From: Clostridia bacterium
Lineage (GTDB): Bacteria > Bacillota > Clostridia > Oscillospirales > CAG-272
Reading direction: 5' to 3'
Length of the DNA: 64,000 nucleotides
NCBI GenBank assembly: GCA_017450945.1
Contig: JAFSSP010000007.1
Location: 1 to 64,000, forward strand
Of the stretch, positions 24,778 through 34,127 are shown piece after piece. The notes under the pieces are model-generated. The model saw only the letters and a list, made by a program, of their open reading frames with translations. It made no database searches and had not been told where the DNA came from. The position numbers and the translations under genes are program-made. Each line of letters begins with the position of its first letter. The first letter of the stretch is position 1.

Positions 24778-24799
24778 TCCTGCGAGGTGAAACCGATCC

Positions 24800-25534
24800 A
24801 TGTCAGATGCGAATACCCGCGAGCGGAATTTAGAACTGATTGCGCTGGCGCAAAAAGGCGATTCCAATGCCGAAGAAAAACTCCTCAAAGAGAATTCGGG
24901 GCTGGTTCGCTCAATCGTTCGCCGTTTTCTCGGCAGGGGAACCGACGAGGAGGACCTTTTGCAGATCGGCACAATCGGAATGCTGAAGGCCGTCCGGTCG
25001 TTTTCGCTTGAAAGCGGAAATGCCTTTTCCACCTATGCGGTCCCGCTTGTTTTAGGCGAACTGAAACGTCATTTTCGTGATAATGGTCCTGTGAAGGTCA
25101 GCCGGATCTGCAAGCAAAAGAGCCTTGCCTTGCTGCGTGAGCGCGCAAAATTTGAATCGGAAAACGGGCGGGAGCCGACGCTCTTTGAGTTGGCAGGCCG
25201 CTGTTCGATGGAGCCGGAGGAAGCGGCAATGGCGCTCCAATCGACAGCGCCGGTCGCCTCTTTCTTTGATCCGGTTGCAGATGAGGACGGATTGACCTAT
25301 GGCGATATTCTTGCCGATGAGGACAGCCAAAAAGAATTTGAATCTCTTCGTGACTCGCTCTCGATCGCGCAATCCATGAAAAAACTGCCGGAACTTTGGA
25401 AAAAAATCTTACTGTTGCGGTATTTTCGTAATTTGACGCAGCAAAAAACGGCGCTTCTTTTGGGTCTTACCCAGGTAAAGGTCTCGAGAGAAGAGAAAAA
25501 AATTCTTGATTTTCTTCGCAAAGAGCTTGCATAA
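24800..25534 (+). CDS. sigF: RNA polymerase sigma-F factor
   Basis: 244 residues. It is the first forespore-specific sigma factor. Region 2 holds the core-binding and -10 recognition part (VRSIVRRFLGRGTDEEDLLQIGTIGMLKAVRSF, shown in full only here in part: GTDEEDLLQIGTIGMLKAV). The GELKRHFRDNGPVKVSR segment is typical of SigF/SigG/SigB. Region 4 with the helix-turn-helix is at about 200-240 (RYFRNLTQQKTALLLGLTQV). Order and spacing after spoIIAA-spoIIAB settle it as sigF. A tandem hairpin terminator follows. Confidence 0.94.
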   Translation: MSDANTRERNLELIALAQKGDSNAEEKLLKENSGLVRSIVRRFLGRGTDEEDLLQIGTIGMLKAVRSFSLESGNAFSTYAVPLVLGELKRHFRDNGPVKVSRICKQKSLALLRERAKFESENGREPTLFELAGRCSMEPEEAAMALQSTAPVASFFDPVADEDGLTYGDILADEDSQKEFESLRDSLSIAQSMKKLPELWKKILLLRYFRNLTQQKTALLLGLTQVKVSREEKKILDFLRKELA

Positions 25535-25600
25535 AACGGGAAAAATCTCTCCCGTTTCCAAAAAACGGTCGGAAAAGAAAATTTTTCGACCGTTTTTTCA
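25534..25600 (+). terminator. Tandem hairpin terminator after sigF
   Basis: Two stem-loops occur in series: 25534-25541 with 25550-25557 (AAACGGGA arm), then an 11-bp stem 25561-25571 with 25587-25597 (AAAAACGGTCG arm) that ends in a T-run. The first starts at the sigF stop codon. Confidence 0.88.
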
Positions 25601-25630
25601 TTGAAAAAACAGATTTTTTTGAAAAATCTA

Positions 25631-25659
25631 TTGGATTTTCTGAATGTTTGTGTTAAAAT
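25631..25659 (+). promoter_or_regulatory. Promoter of the cdaA operon
   Basis: TTGGAT, 17 bases, TAAAAT, 45 bases before the cdaA ATG. Confidence 0.65.
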
Positions 25660-25704
25660 GAAATAGGAAAACGCTTTCAACGCTTTGATACGAAGGGGGA
25701 CAAC

Positions 25705-26727
25705 ATGGAGAGTTTGAAAACGGCATTTGAACAGTTGTGGAAGTTTTTGTCCGAAAAAGCTCCGCAACATATCGTTTCATCCTTTAAGAACATCACGTTC
25801 CGGGACATTCTGGATATCATCCTGATGACCCTTTTGCTTTATGCAATCTTCTGCTTCACCAGAACGCGCAGAGCCGGTCGGCTGTTGCTCGGCCTTTATC
25901 TGGTTGCGCTTTTCGGCGCGATCGTCTATGTTCTGCGGCTTCCCACGCTTGCCTTTGTGGTGGAGAGCATCGTCGGCGTTGCGCTGGCCTTTTCCATTGT
26001 CGTTATTTTCCAGCCCGAGCTTCGCGATGCGCTTGAGAGCCTCGGAAACGGAAGACTCCTCAATCCGCTCTCGGATATGCTGCCGCGCCGCAAGTATCCC
26101 CTGGCCAAGAAAATGACCGACGAAGTGGTGGACGCCGTTTTTCAGATGTCCGAATCGCACACCGGAGCCCTGATCGTTTTTGAAGGGCTCACCAAACTCG
26201 GTGATTATACGAGAAGCGGAAAGGTTGTGAACGCGGACGTTACGTCGCATCTGCTCCGCAACATTTTCTTTGAAAACGCGCCCCTGCACGACGGTGCCGT
26301 TGTCATTCGCGATATGAAGATCTATGCCGCATCCTGCGTGCTTCCTTCTTCGAGAGGAGAGCTTGATTTCGGCGGAATGGGAACGCGCCACAGAGCCGCA
26401 GTAGGTGTGACCGAGGTCAGCGATGCGCTTGTCATTGTGGTTTCCGAGCAGACCGGCATCATTTCGGTCGCGCAAAACGGAAAACTCGTCCGCGGGATCA
26501 GCCGTCAGATGCTTCAAGATATTCTCATGACCTATGTCGCCGGCAGAACCTATCTCAACTACAAGCGCGCGCACATGCAGGAATCCTACCGCAATATGCT
26601 GGAGCGCGTTGCCGCAGTCCGGACCGGTAAAATGGTCACGGAGGGAGAAGACGGCGACGAAGATCCTTCGCTGGTGGAAATCTTGCCCGAGACAGAGAAA
26701 GACGCCGAAGGAGGAGAAGAATCATGA
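25705..26727 (+). CDS. cdaA: Membrane diadenylate cyclase CdaA
   Basis: 340 residues. It condenses two ATP to c-di-AMP at the inner face of the membrane, controlling potassium, osmolytes and wall growth. Three transmembrane helices (about 35-100) precede the DisA_N/DAC domain with both signature motifs: DGA at about 196-198 (HDGAVVI) and RHR at about 228-230 (GTRHRAA). The C-terminus carries an acidic extension (EGEDGDEDPSLVEILPETEK) beyond the usual end. It starts a long operon and overlaps the next gene by 4 bases (ATGA). GlmM, the usual third partner, is not nearby. Confidence 0.95.
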   Translation: MESLKTAFEQLWKFLSEKAPQHIVSSFKNITFRDILDIILMTLLLYAIFCFTRTRRAGRLLLGLYLVALFGAIVYVLRLPTLAFVVESIVGVALAFSIVVIFQPELRDALESLGNGRLLNPLSDMLPRRKYPLAKKMTDEVVDAVFQMSESHTGALIVFEGLTKLGDYTRSGKVVNADVTSHLLRNIFFENAPLHDGAVVIRDMKIYAASCVLPSSRGELDFGGMGTRHRAAVGVTEVSDALVIVVSEQTGIISVAQNGKLVRGISRQMLQDILMTYVAGRTYLNYKRAHMQESYRNMLERVAAVRTGKMVTEGEDGDEDPSLVEILPETEKDAEGGEES

Positions 26728-27077
26728 AAAGAAATGCGATCGGTCACATGAATCCCGAAAAAAAGAGCTTTTTCTCGTTCTTCAAACGCATCCATTTTCT
26801 CCCGTTGCTTCTTTGCCTGATTCTGGCGCTTGCTTTCTGGCTGGTTGTCAAGGCAATTCCGTCGCGTGAGGAGACTGTTCAAACAAGCGAAGAAACCCAG
26901 AACAAGAGCGAGATCACCGAATCTCTTTCCAAAGAGGAAGGAGAGAAAAAGATCGCTCCGCAACAGACCGAGACAACGACCGAGCAAGCCGATTCCGGTA
27001 GCGATGTGACAGAGAATGCCGAAACGACCGAGAATCAAACGGCCGAAACCGAAACCGGCTCCGCAGATGAATCCTAA
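26724..27077 (+). CDS. Single-pass membrane stub in the cdaR position
   Basis: 117 residues: a basic N-terminus, one transmembrane helix (about 25-45, LPLLLCLILALAFWLVV) and then a low-complexity Glu/Thr/Gln-rich tail to the end. In most Bacillota the gene after cdaA is cdaR, whose N-terminal helix looks similar but is followed by YbbR domains that regulate CdaA. Here no YbbR domain is visible. It may be a reduced CdaR or an unrelated anchor; position and the FWLVV helix favour the former. It overlaps cdaA by 4 bases and the FAD enzyme gene by 11. Confidence 0.7.
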   Translation: MKRNAIGHMNPEKKSFFSFFKRIHFLPLLLCLILALAFWLVVKAIPSREETVQTSEETQNKSEITESLSKEEGEKKIAPQQTETTTEQADSGSDVTENAETTENQTAETETGSADES

Positions 27078-28722
27078 ACAAACCGCAATCCAGCTTCTTG
27101 TGGGAAACATTCGTCTTTCTCTGGACGAGGACGAAGAAAAAGCCCTGGAATCTGCAAAGCAAAAACTGCAAAAGATCGGTGTTTTTGCTTCCATGCGCGA
27201 TCTGAAAGTCTTCAAACGCTCGATCGACGCGCGAAACAAAGAGGACGTGCATTTTGTTGTGTCGGTTCTTGCCACGCTCCCGGCCGCATCAAAGCTCCCG
27301 GGCAAGCAGGCACTGGATCGCATTCATGCAGGGATCCTCTCTTGTGAGGATCCTGTCCTTTCGATTGGAAACGCTCATATGCCGGGTCGCCCGCTTGTTG
27401 TGGGCATGGGCCCGGCAGGGCTTTTTGCGGCCCTTTTGCTCGCTGAGAACGGCTATGCGCCGATCCTCATTGACCGGGGTGCGTCGGTCGAAGAACGAGT
27501 ACGCGACACCGAAAAATTCTTTGCCGAGGGCATTCTTGATCCCGAATCCAACGTGCAGTTCGGCGCAGGCGGGGCCGGCACCTTCTCGGACGGAAAGCTG
27601 GTCACGCGCATCAAGGATCCGCTTTGCCGCTTTGTTCTCGACACCTTTGTCCGCTTCGGCGCTCCCGAGGAGATTCTTCTAAAAGCCAAACCGCACGTGG
27701 GGACCGATCTTCTTCGCGGCGTGGTTTCCGGCATGCTCGATGAGATCGTAAGACTCGGCGGGGAAGTGCGTTACCACTGCCGCTTGGATGATTTTTCGGA
27801 ATGCCCGGACGGCTCGCTGAAAGTCAAAACCTCCCAAGGAGAATTTTCCTCTGGCGCTTTGATCCTTGCGATCGGGCACAGCGCGCGGGATACGTATCAA
27901 AGACTTTTGGAAAAATCCTTTGCGCTCGAGCCCAAGCCGATCTCGGTCGGTCTGCGCGCCGAGCATCTGCAAAGCGAGATCGACGAGTCGCTTTACGGCT
28001 CCTTTGCCGGGCACCCGAAGCTCGGGCCTGCCGAGTACAGCCTCTCCGACACGCGGGGCGAGCGTGGAGTTTATACCTTTTGCATGTGCCCGGGCGGTGA
28101 AGTTGTTGCCGCCGCGAGCGAAGAAGGCGGCCTTGTTGTCAACGGCATGAGCCGACACGCAAGAGCCGGAAAAAATGCAAACGCCGCGGTCGCCGTTTCG
28201 GTCTCTCCGAATGATATTGAGCCTCTGGACGGCAACAAAATCCTTGGCGCCATCGCGTTTCAGCGTTCGCTGGAGAGAGCCGCCTACCAAGCCGGAGGCG
28301 GGGACTATTTTGCGCCTGCTATGACGCTGGGCGATTTTATGGCCGGCAGAACCGGGACACAACCTTCCCGCGTTCTCCCGAGTTATCGGGACGGAAAAGT
28401 GCGGGTTGCGGATTTTACAGGGATCTATCCGGAATTTGTTTTGCGCGGACTGCGCTATGGGTTTGCCTCTTTTGGCAGGCAACTAAAGGGATACGATGAT
28501 CCCGACACCGTTCTGACTGCCGCCGAAACCAGAACCTCGGCACCGCTTCGCATTCTGCGTGATCCGGAAGGCTACCACGCGTTGGGACACGCGTCGGTTT
28601 ACCCTTGCGGCGAAGGCGCCGGATACGCGGGCGGCATCACCAGCGCCGCCGTGGACGGCCTTAGAGCCACGCTTGCTCTCATGAAAAAATTTGCACCCTC
28701 GAAAGGAGACAAAATACCGTGA
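27067..28722 (+). CDS. FAD-dependent dehydrogenase (COG2509 type)
   Basis: 551 residues. After an N-terminal domain of about 100 residues comes a Rossmann FAD site (about 110-140, VVGMGPAGLFAALLLAENGY, then LIDRG). Further signatures are NVQFGAGGAGTFSDGKL, YTFCMCPGGEVV, NGMSRHAR and the FAD-closing PCGEGAGYAGGITSAAVDG. This family of predicted flavin oxidoreductases is common in Clostridia and Bacteroidota, with no settled substrate. The ATG at 27067 sits within the previous gene's end; the conserved N-terminus supports it. Confidence 0.86.
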   Translation: MNPKQTAIQLLVGNIRLSLDEDEEKALESAKQKLQKIGVFASMRDLKVFKRSIDARNKEDVHFVVSVLATLPAASKLPGKQALDRIHAGILSCEDPVLSIGNAHMPGRPLVVGMGPAGLFAALLLAENGYAPILIDRGASVEERVRDTEKFFAEGILDPESNVQFGAGGAGTFSDGKLVTRIKDPLCRFVLDTFVRFGAPEEILLKAKPHVGTDLLRGVVSGMLDEIVRLGGEVRYHCRLDDFSECPDGSLKVKTSQGEFSSGALILAIGHSARDTYQRLLEKSFALEPKPISVGLRAEHLQSEIDESLYGSFAGHPKLGPAEYSLSDTRGERGVYTFCMCPGGEVVAAASEEGGLVVNGMSRHARAGKNANAAVAVSVSPNDIEPLDGNKILGAIAFQRSLERAAYQAGGGDYFAPAMTLGDFMAGRTGTQPSRVLPSYRDGKVRVADFTGIYPEFVLRGLRYGFASFGRQLKGYDDPDTVLTAAETRTSAPLRILRDPEGYHALGHASVYPCGEGAGYAGGITSAAVDGLRATLALMKKFAPSKGDKIP

Positions 28723-29171
28723 AAACCAGAGCCAAAGTTCTCTCTGTCGAAGGATCGCTTGCAGAGGTGGAGGTCGTTCGGATGTCGGCCTGCGAGGGCT
28801 GTCACAAATCCGAGGAGGGCTCCTGCTCGGTTTGCTCGCTCATGGGCAACAGCAAAAAAACGACTACCGTCAAGGCCGACAACCGTCTCGGTGCTGCGGT
28901 TGGGGATATCGTCTTTGTAGAAAGCTCGTCCGGCCGGATGCTCCTTTATGCGGCCTGCCTGTTTTTGCTTCCGCTTATCCTCTTCGCTCTTGGATTTTGG
29001 ATTGCCTCACTTCTGACCGACGCGATCTGGGTCTACGTGGTTGCCGGGTTTGGCGGGGCGCTGCTGGCCTTTCTCGGCGTTGGAGTCTATTCGAACGTGG
29101 TTGCATCCAAGCGGGTAGATGTTCAGATCACAGAGGTGATTTCTTCGGCAAGCCAGTCGGAGAAGGACTGA
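28719..29171 (+). CDS. RseC/MucC-like membrane protein
   Basis: 150 residues. The N-terminal domain has clustered cysteines (SACEGCHKSEEGSCSVCSL, four Cys within 18 residues), then two transmembrane helices (about 73-93 and 101-123). This is the SoxR-reducing/RseC fold, whose relatives work with Rnf electron-transport complexes. No rnf genes are in the window. The start is GTG overlapping the stop of the FAD dehydrogenase gene (GTGA), with a GAAAGGAG RBS, so the two are translationally coupled and may share a redox task. Confidence 0.85.
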   Translation: MKTRAKVLSVEGSLAEVEVVRMSACEGCHKSEEGSCSVCSLMGNSKKTTTVKADNRLGAAVGDIVFVESSSGRMLLYAACLFLLPLILFALGFWIASLLTDAIWVYVVAGFGGALLAFLGVGVYSNVVASKRVDVQITEVISSASQSEKD

Positions 29172-29250
29172 TTTCGGTTATATTTATCAATCAATCGTCG
29201 TATGAATTGGACAAGGGAGTGCCGTAGGACCTCTTGCCCCGGAGGAACTC

Positions 29251-31404
29251 ATGCAGGAGATCAAAAGAGAAAAGATTTGGAAATTGTGCGCACCCAAAGT
29301 CGAACAAGCCAATGAAAAGGCCGCGCTGCTCGCAAATAAAACCGGGCTCTCTCCGCTTCTGACAAAAACCCTGTTGTCACGCGGATATGATACGCCCGAA
29401 AAAATCACCGCATATTTCGGCAGAGAGGACACTTCTTTGTATGATCCTTTTCTGCTTGCGGATATTGACAAAGCGGTCGACAGGATCCTGTCTGCAATCG
29501 ACAAAAAAGAAAAAATTGCCATTTTCGGAGATTATGATGTGGACGGCGTGACCTCGGTTACGCTCGTTTACGATTATCTCTCAAAAAAAGGCGCGTCGGT
29601 GTCCTATTACATTCCCAGCCGCTTTGGCGATGGATACGGGCTTTCCAAAAATGCGATCGAAGGGATCGCAAAAGACGGGGTGACTTTGATCATTACCGTG
29701 GACAACGGCATTTCCGCAAAAGAAGAAGTGGCCTTTGCCGCAAGTCTTGGCGTTGATACCGTCGTGACCGATCACCACGAATGCCCGAATGATTTGCCGG
29801 ACGCTGTGGCGGTCGTCAATCCGCACCGCCCGGACGACGGATATCCTTTCAACGATCTTGCCGGCGTCGGTGTGATCTTCAAAGTGGTCACGGCCTGCGA
29901 ACTGGAAGAGGCAAGACGGCGCGGGACAGAAGACGATGAAAGCGTCGTTCGCCGCATTTGCAAAGAGTATCTTGATCTTGTGGCACTCGGCAGCGTGGCC
30001 GACTCGGTTCCGCTTACCGACGAGAACCGTTTGCTTGTTACTTACGGGCTTGAACGGCTCAAAAAGACGAACCGTATGGGCCTTGATGCCTTGATCCGCG
30101 CCGCCATGTCGGATCGTCCCAAAAAGATCAATTCGGTATTTATCAACTATCAGCTTGCTCCCAGGATCAATGCGGCGGGAAGAATTGACAGCGCGGCACG
30201 CGCCGTGGAGCTTCTTCTCTCCAAAGATAAAGCCGAGGCCGAAAAAATCGCACAGGAACTTTGCGAATACAACCGTGAGCGGCACGCCGAAGAGAGTCGC
30301 ACGGCCGAACAAGCTTTCCGTAAGATTGAGGAGCAGGCGCCAGAAGAGCGCAGGTTTGTAATCGTCGTCGATGACGACGGCTGGCATCAGGGCGTCATCG
30401 GAATCGTCGCTTCCAGTGTGACCGAGCGCTACGGACTGCCTTCGATCCTCATTACTTTTGACGGCGCGAGCCGCGGATTTGCGGCGGGGGACGACCTTGG
30501 AAGAGGTTCCGGGCGCAGCGTTCGGGGAGTCAATCTTGCGCAGGCGTTGTTTGCCTGCAATGACCTTCTCTACAAAGGCGGCGGCCATGAGATGGCGGCC
30601 GGTCTTACCATTCGCCGACGCGATATTCCGGCCTTCCGCAAGGCGATCAACGAGTATGCAAAAGAGGCGCTCGGCGGCATTTCCCCGGTGGGTTGCGTTC
30701 AGTACGACTGCAAGGCTTTGCCAAGCGACTTGACGCTCAAACTCGCCGAGGAAATTTCCGGTATGGAGCCTTTCGGGCAGGGAAATCCCGAGCCGCTCTT
30801 TTTGCTCGAGGACGTCCGCCTCAAAGCGGTCATTCCCATTAGCGAAGGCAAGCATACGCGATTGATTCTGGAAAAAGACGGCGTGGAATGGACGGCAGTT
30901 AAATTCGGAACGCCGCCGTCAAAATTGCCGGTCGAGGAAGAGGATCTTTCGGATCTGTTGTTCCATCTTTCAATCAACGAGTTTCGTGGAAAATCCACGC
31001 TTCAATTGATCATTGAGGAGATCCGCCCGGCCGAAAGCCTTGTAAAAGAGCTGGAAAAGAAAGAAAAACGATATGCTGAGATCCTTGCGGGAGCCGCTTT
31101 TTCTGCGACCGAGGATATTTTTCCAGCCCGGGAAGATTTTGCACAGGTTTATAAAACCCTGCGTGCGGCAAGTCTGGACGGCAGTGGAATTTTTTCGATT
31201 TCAAAGATGCTTCGCCTCTTTGGCGCCGGCATCGGGTATATCAAACTGAAAATCATTTTATCGGTGCTCTCGGAGATGGGACTTTGCAAGATCGAAGAGC
31301 CTGTCAAAAACACCTATCTTGTGGAGCTTACCCCTTCGCCCGAAAAGACCGAGCTTTCCAAATCTGCCATTCTCCGCAGACTGGAAGGACAAATGAAAGA
31401 CTAA
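29251..31404 (+). CDS. recJ: Single-stranded-DNA-specific exonuclease RecJ
   Basis: 717 residues. This 5'-3' ssDNA exonuclease acts in recombination and mismatch or base repair. DHH-family motifs: FGDYDVDG (Asp near 94-98), IITVDNG (about 151), VVTDHHE (174-176), and the DHHA1 part with KGGGHEMAAGLTI. It also has the C-terminal OB region (LEEISGMEPFGQGNPEP, shown in part) and an extra C-terminal segment of about 150 residues usual in Bacillota. A CGGAGG RBS precedes the ATG. It lies directly ahead of relA. Confidence 0.94.
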   Translation: MQEIKREKIWKLCAPKVEQANEKAALLANKTGLSPLLTKTLLSRGYDTPEKITAYFGREDTSLYDPFLLADIDKAVDRILSAIDKKEKIAIFGDYDVDGVTSVTLVYDYLSKKGASVSYYIPSRFGDGYGLSKNAIEGIAKDGVTLIITVDNGISAKEEVAFAASLGVDTVVTDHHECPNDLPDAVAVVNPHRPDDGYPFNDLAGVGVIFKVVTACELEEARRRGTEDDESVVRRICKEYLDLVALGSVADSVPLTDENRLLVTYGLERLKKTNRMGLDALIRAAMSDRPKKINSVFINYQLAPRINAAGRIDSAARAVELLLSKDKAEAEKIAQELCEYNRERHAEESRTAEQAFRKIEEQAPEERRFVIVVDDDGWHQGVIGIVASSVTERYGLPSILITFDGASRGFAAGDDLGRGSGRSVRGVNLAQALFACNDLLYKGGGHEMAAGLTIRRRDIPAFRKAINEYAKEALGGISPVGCVQYDCKALPSDLTLKLAEEISGMEPFGQGNPEPLFLLEDVRLKAVIPISEGKHTRLILEKDGVEWTAVKFGTPPSKLPVEEEDLSDLLFHLSINEFRGKSTLQLIIEEIRPAESLVKELEKKEKRYAEILAGAAFSATEDIFPAREDFAQVYKTLRAASLDGSGIFSISKMLRLFGAGIGYIKLKIILSVLSEMGLCKIEEPVKNTYLVELTPSPEKTELSKSAILRRLEGQMKD

Positions 31405-31441
31405 CCCATCCCTTGCAAAGGAGAACCAGAGGAGACCTACC

Positions 31442-33655
31442 ATGAACCAAGAAGTTTCTGTCCATACCGACATTCAGCCCTTGACCGCGATGCTCAAGGC
31501 GACCAAAAAGAAATACAACCTTGCCAAAATCGACAAGGCTTTTGAGTTTGCCAGAAGCCGCCATGAAGGGCAGTTCCGGATGAGCGGAGAACCATACATT
31601 TCCCACCCAATCGCTGTAGCTGAGATTGTTGCGAGTCTGGAATTGGATACCGACTCGATCTGCGCGGCGCTTCTTCACGACACGGTTGAGGATTGTCAGG
31701 TCAGCGTGGAGGAGATTGAAAGGGAATTCGGTCCCGAGGTTGCTCTTCTTGTTGACGGACTGACCAAGATCGTTTCCATGCAGGTGGAGGACAAGGAAGA
31801 GGCGCACATCGAAAATCTGCGCAAAATGCTTCTTGCCATGTCCAAGGATATCCGCGTGATTTTCATCAAGCTCTGCGACCGGCTTCATAACATGCGCACG
31901 CTCTCGGCAAAAGCTGACAACAAGCGCAGAATGACCGCGCTGGAGACCATGCAGGTCTATGCGCCGCTCGCACACCGCCTCGGTATGCAAAAGATCAAGC
32001 AGGAGCTTGAAAACCTGAGCCTGCGCTTCCTTGACCCGATCGGATACTCGGAGATCCAGAATTACATTGACGAGAAATACGGTCAGAACGTAGACTTCAT
32101 TGAGAGCGTCCGCAAGCAGGTCGAACAAAAGCTGAAAGAAAACAAGATTCATTTTTCGCTCGAAGGGCGCATCAAGTCGGTTTATTCAATCTACAAAAAG
32201 ATGTACAACCAAAACAAGTCCTTCGATGAGATCTACGATTTTTACGCCCTGCGGATCATCGTGGACACCGAGCTGGAGTGCTATACTTCGCTCGGCATCA
32301 TCCACGAGATGTTCAATTCGATCCCCGGGCGCTTCAAGGACTATATCTCCACCCCGAAGCCAAACCTCTATCGCTCGCTCCACACCACCGTCATCGGCCG
32401 CGACGGAATTCCGTTCGAGGTGCAGATCCGCACCTGGGAAATGCACCATGTCGCCGAATACGGCGTGGCGGCGCATTGGAAATACAAGTCTGGCGCATCC
32501 TCCAAGGAAGAACTTGACAAAAAGCTCGAGTGGATCGCCCGCCTCATTGAGACCGAGGACGAACAGCGCGACCCGGACGAATTCATGAACGCCCTGAAGA
32601 CCGATATCTTCCAGGACGAGGTCTTTGTCTTTACCCCGAAGGGCGACGTTTTTGCGCTTCCGAGTGGGTCGAACATCATCGACTTTGCCTACGCCGTTCA
32701 CTCGGCTGTTGGCGACAAAATGGTGGGAGCAAAGGTCAACGGCATGATCGTGCCGATCGATCACACGCTCGTCAACGGCGAGATCGTGGAGGTCATGACC
32801 TCCTCGGCCTCCAAAGGCCCCAGCCGCGACTGGCTCAAGATCGTCAAGACAAGCTCGGCGCGCTCCAAGATCCGCGCCTGGTTCAAAAAAGAAAAGCGGC
32901 CCGAGAATATCGCGGTCGGCGAAGCGGCGATCGAGGCCGAGATTAAGCGGATCTGCCGGTCTTGTACCGAAGCCCAGAGGAATCAGATCGCCGAAAGCCT
33001 TGCCAAGCGGGTCGGCTATAACGATACCGAGGACTTTTACAACGCCATCGGATATGGCGCTGTGTCGGTCGCAAAGCTGCAGCTCAGGCTCGAGGAGGAA
33101 TGCCATAAGGTCGTTCGTCCCGAAGAGGTGGAGCAGACCGACGAGGAAAAGATCGCCGAGGCGGTCTCCAAGGCCACCGGCAAAAAGATCCGCTCCAACA
33201 GCGGCGTTGTGGTGGACGGAGAAGAGGGTTGCCTTGTCAAATTTGCAAAGTGCTGTAACCCTCTGCCGGGCGACGATATCATCGGCTTTGTGACGCGAGG
33301 CTTCGGGATCTCGATCCACAAGATGGATTGCCCCAACGTGATTCAGAACCTCAAAAACGGGGACGCCTCCGAGCGCTGGAAAGAGGCGCATTGGGAGAGC
33401 AATGCGACCAGCGGAAAGAGTCACGAAATGTACGAAGCGCTGCTTCAGATCCATGTCAGCGACCGTATCGGCATGCTTGCTGATATCACCTCGGTTCTGG
33501 CCGATATGAAGGTCTCCATCCTTTACATCGGCATGGCCGAAAAGCTGGTCATCAATCTGAAGATCGGCTGTAGAAACGTCGAGCACTATGATATGATCGT
33601 TGCAAGGCTTCGCAAACTTGACGGAGTTGATAACATTGTGAGAGGATTTGCCTGA
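31442..33655 (+). CDS. relA: Bifunctional (p)ppGpp synthetase/hydrolase
   Basis: 737 residues. It makes and degrades the stringent-response alarmone. The hydrolase HD domain is intact (H55, H79-D80 in LLHDTVEDC, and KLCDRLHN). The synthetase domain has [18 protein letters not shown] and [10 protein letters not shown], with the RFKD motif (297-300) typical of bifunctional Rel. TGS ([13 protein letters not shown]), zinc-finger ([19 protein letters not shown]) and ACT domains follow. The gene order recJ-relA-dtd is widely conserved in Bacillota. Confidence 0.97.
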   Translation: MNQEVSVHTDIQPLTAMLKATKKKYNLAKIDKAFEFARSRHEGQFRMSGEPYISHPIAVAEIVASLELDTDSICAALLHDTVEDCQVSVEEIEREFGPEVALLVDGLTKIVSMQVEDKEEAHIENLRKMLLAMSKDIRVIFIKLCDRLHNMRTLSAKADNKRRMTALETMQVYAPLAHRLGMQKIKQELENLSLRFLDPIGYSEIQNYIDEKYGQNVDFIESVRKQVEQKLKENKIHFSLEGRIKSVYSIYKKMYNQNKSFDEIYDFYALRIIVDTELECYTSLGIIHEMFNSIPGRFKDYISTPKPNLYRSLHTTVIGRDGIPFEVQIRTWEMHHVAEYGVAAHWKYKSGASSKEELDKKLEWIARLIETEDEQRDPDEFMNALKTDIFQDEVFVFTPKGDVFALPSGSNIIDFAYAVHSAVGDKMVGAKVNGMIVPIDHTLVNGEIVEVMTSSASKGPSRDWLKIVKTSSARSKIRAWFKKEKRPENIAVGEAAIEAEIKRICRSCTEAQRNQIAESLAKRVGYNDTEDFYNAIGYGAVSVAKLQLRLEEECHKVVRPEEVEQTDEEKIAEAVSKATGKKIRSNSGVVVDGEEGCLVKFAKCCNPLPGDDIIGFVTRGFGISIHKMDCPNVIQNLKNGDASERWKEAHWESNATSGKSHEMYEALLQIHVSDRIGMLADITSVLADMKVSILYIGMAEKLVINLKIGCRNVEHYDMIVARLRKLDGVDNIVRGFA

Positions 33656-33656
33656 T

Positions 33657-34121
33657 ATGAAAGCTGTGATCCAGAGGGTCCAATATGCGTCGGTAGAAGT
33701 GGACGGGAAGGTGGTAGGCTCCTGCAAGGAGGGCTACCTTCTCCTTCTCGGCGTGGCCGAAGGGGATACGACCGTTGAGGCCGATCTCCTTGCAAGAAAG
33801 ATCCTTGATTTGCGCATCTTCCAGGACGAGGCAGGGAAGATGAACCGCTCGATCAAGGATATTGCCGGGGAGGTCTTACTCATCTCACAGTTTACGCTCC
33901 TTGCCGATTACAGAAGGGGCAACCGACCGGACTTTCTCGCCTCAGCCAAACCGGATGTGGCAAAACCGCTCTACGAGTATTTCGGCAAAAAGCTCGAAGA
34001 GGGCGTGGGCCACGTCGGCTACGGTATCTTTGGCGCCGATATGAAGGTGTCGCTTCTCAACGACGGCCCGGTCACCATTGTAATGGACAGCGACGTACTC
34101 AAGCAGAAAAGGAGGTCATAA
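33657..34121 (+). CDS. dtd: D-aminoacyl-tRNA deacylase
   Basis: 154 residues. It removes D-amino acids (and Gly from tRNA-Ala) from mischarged tRNAs. The family motifs are [17 protein letters not shown], the active-site [17 protein letters not shown] and the Gly-cisPro motif NDGPVTI. It starts 1 base after the relA stop. The last codons hold the AAAAGGAGG RBS of hemZ. Confidence 0.97.
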   Translation: MKAVIQRVQYASVEVDGKVVGSCKEGYLLLLGVAEGDTTVEADLLARKILDLRIFQDEAGKMNRSIKDIAGEVLLISQFTLLADYRRGNRPDFLASAKPDVAKPLYEYFGKKLEEGVGHVGYGIFGADMKVSLLNDGPVTIVMDSDVLKQKRRS

Positions 34122-34127
34122 CGGTCT

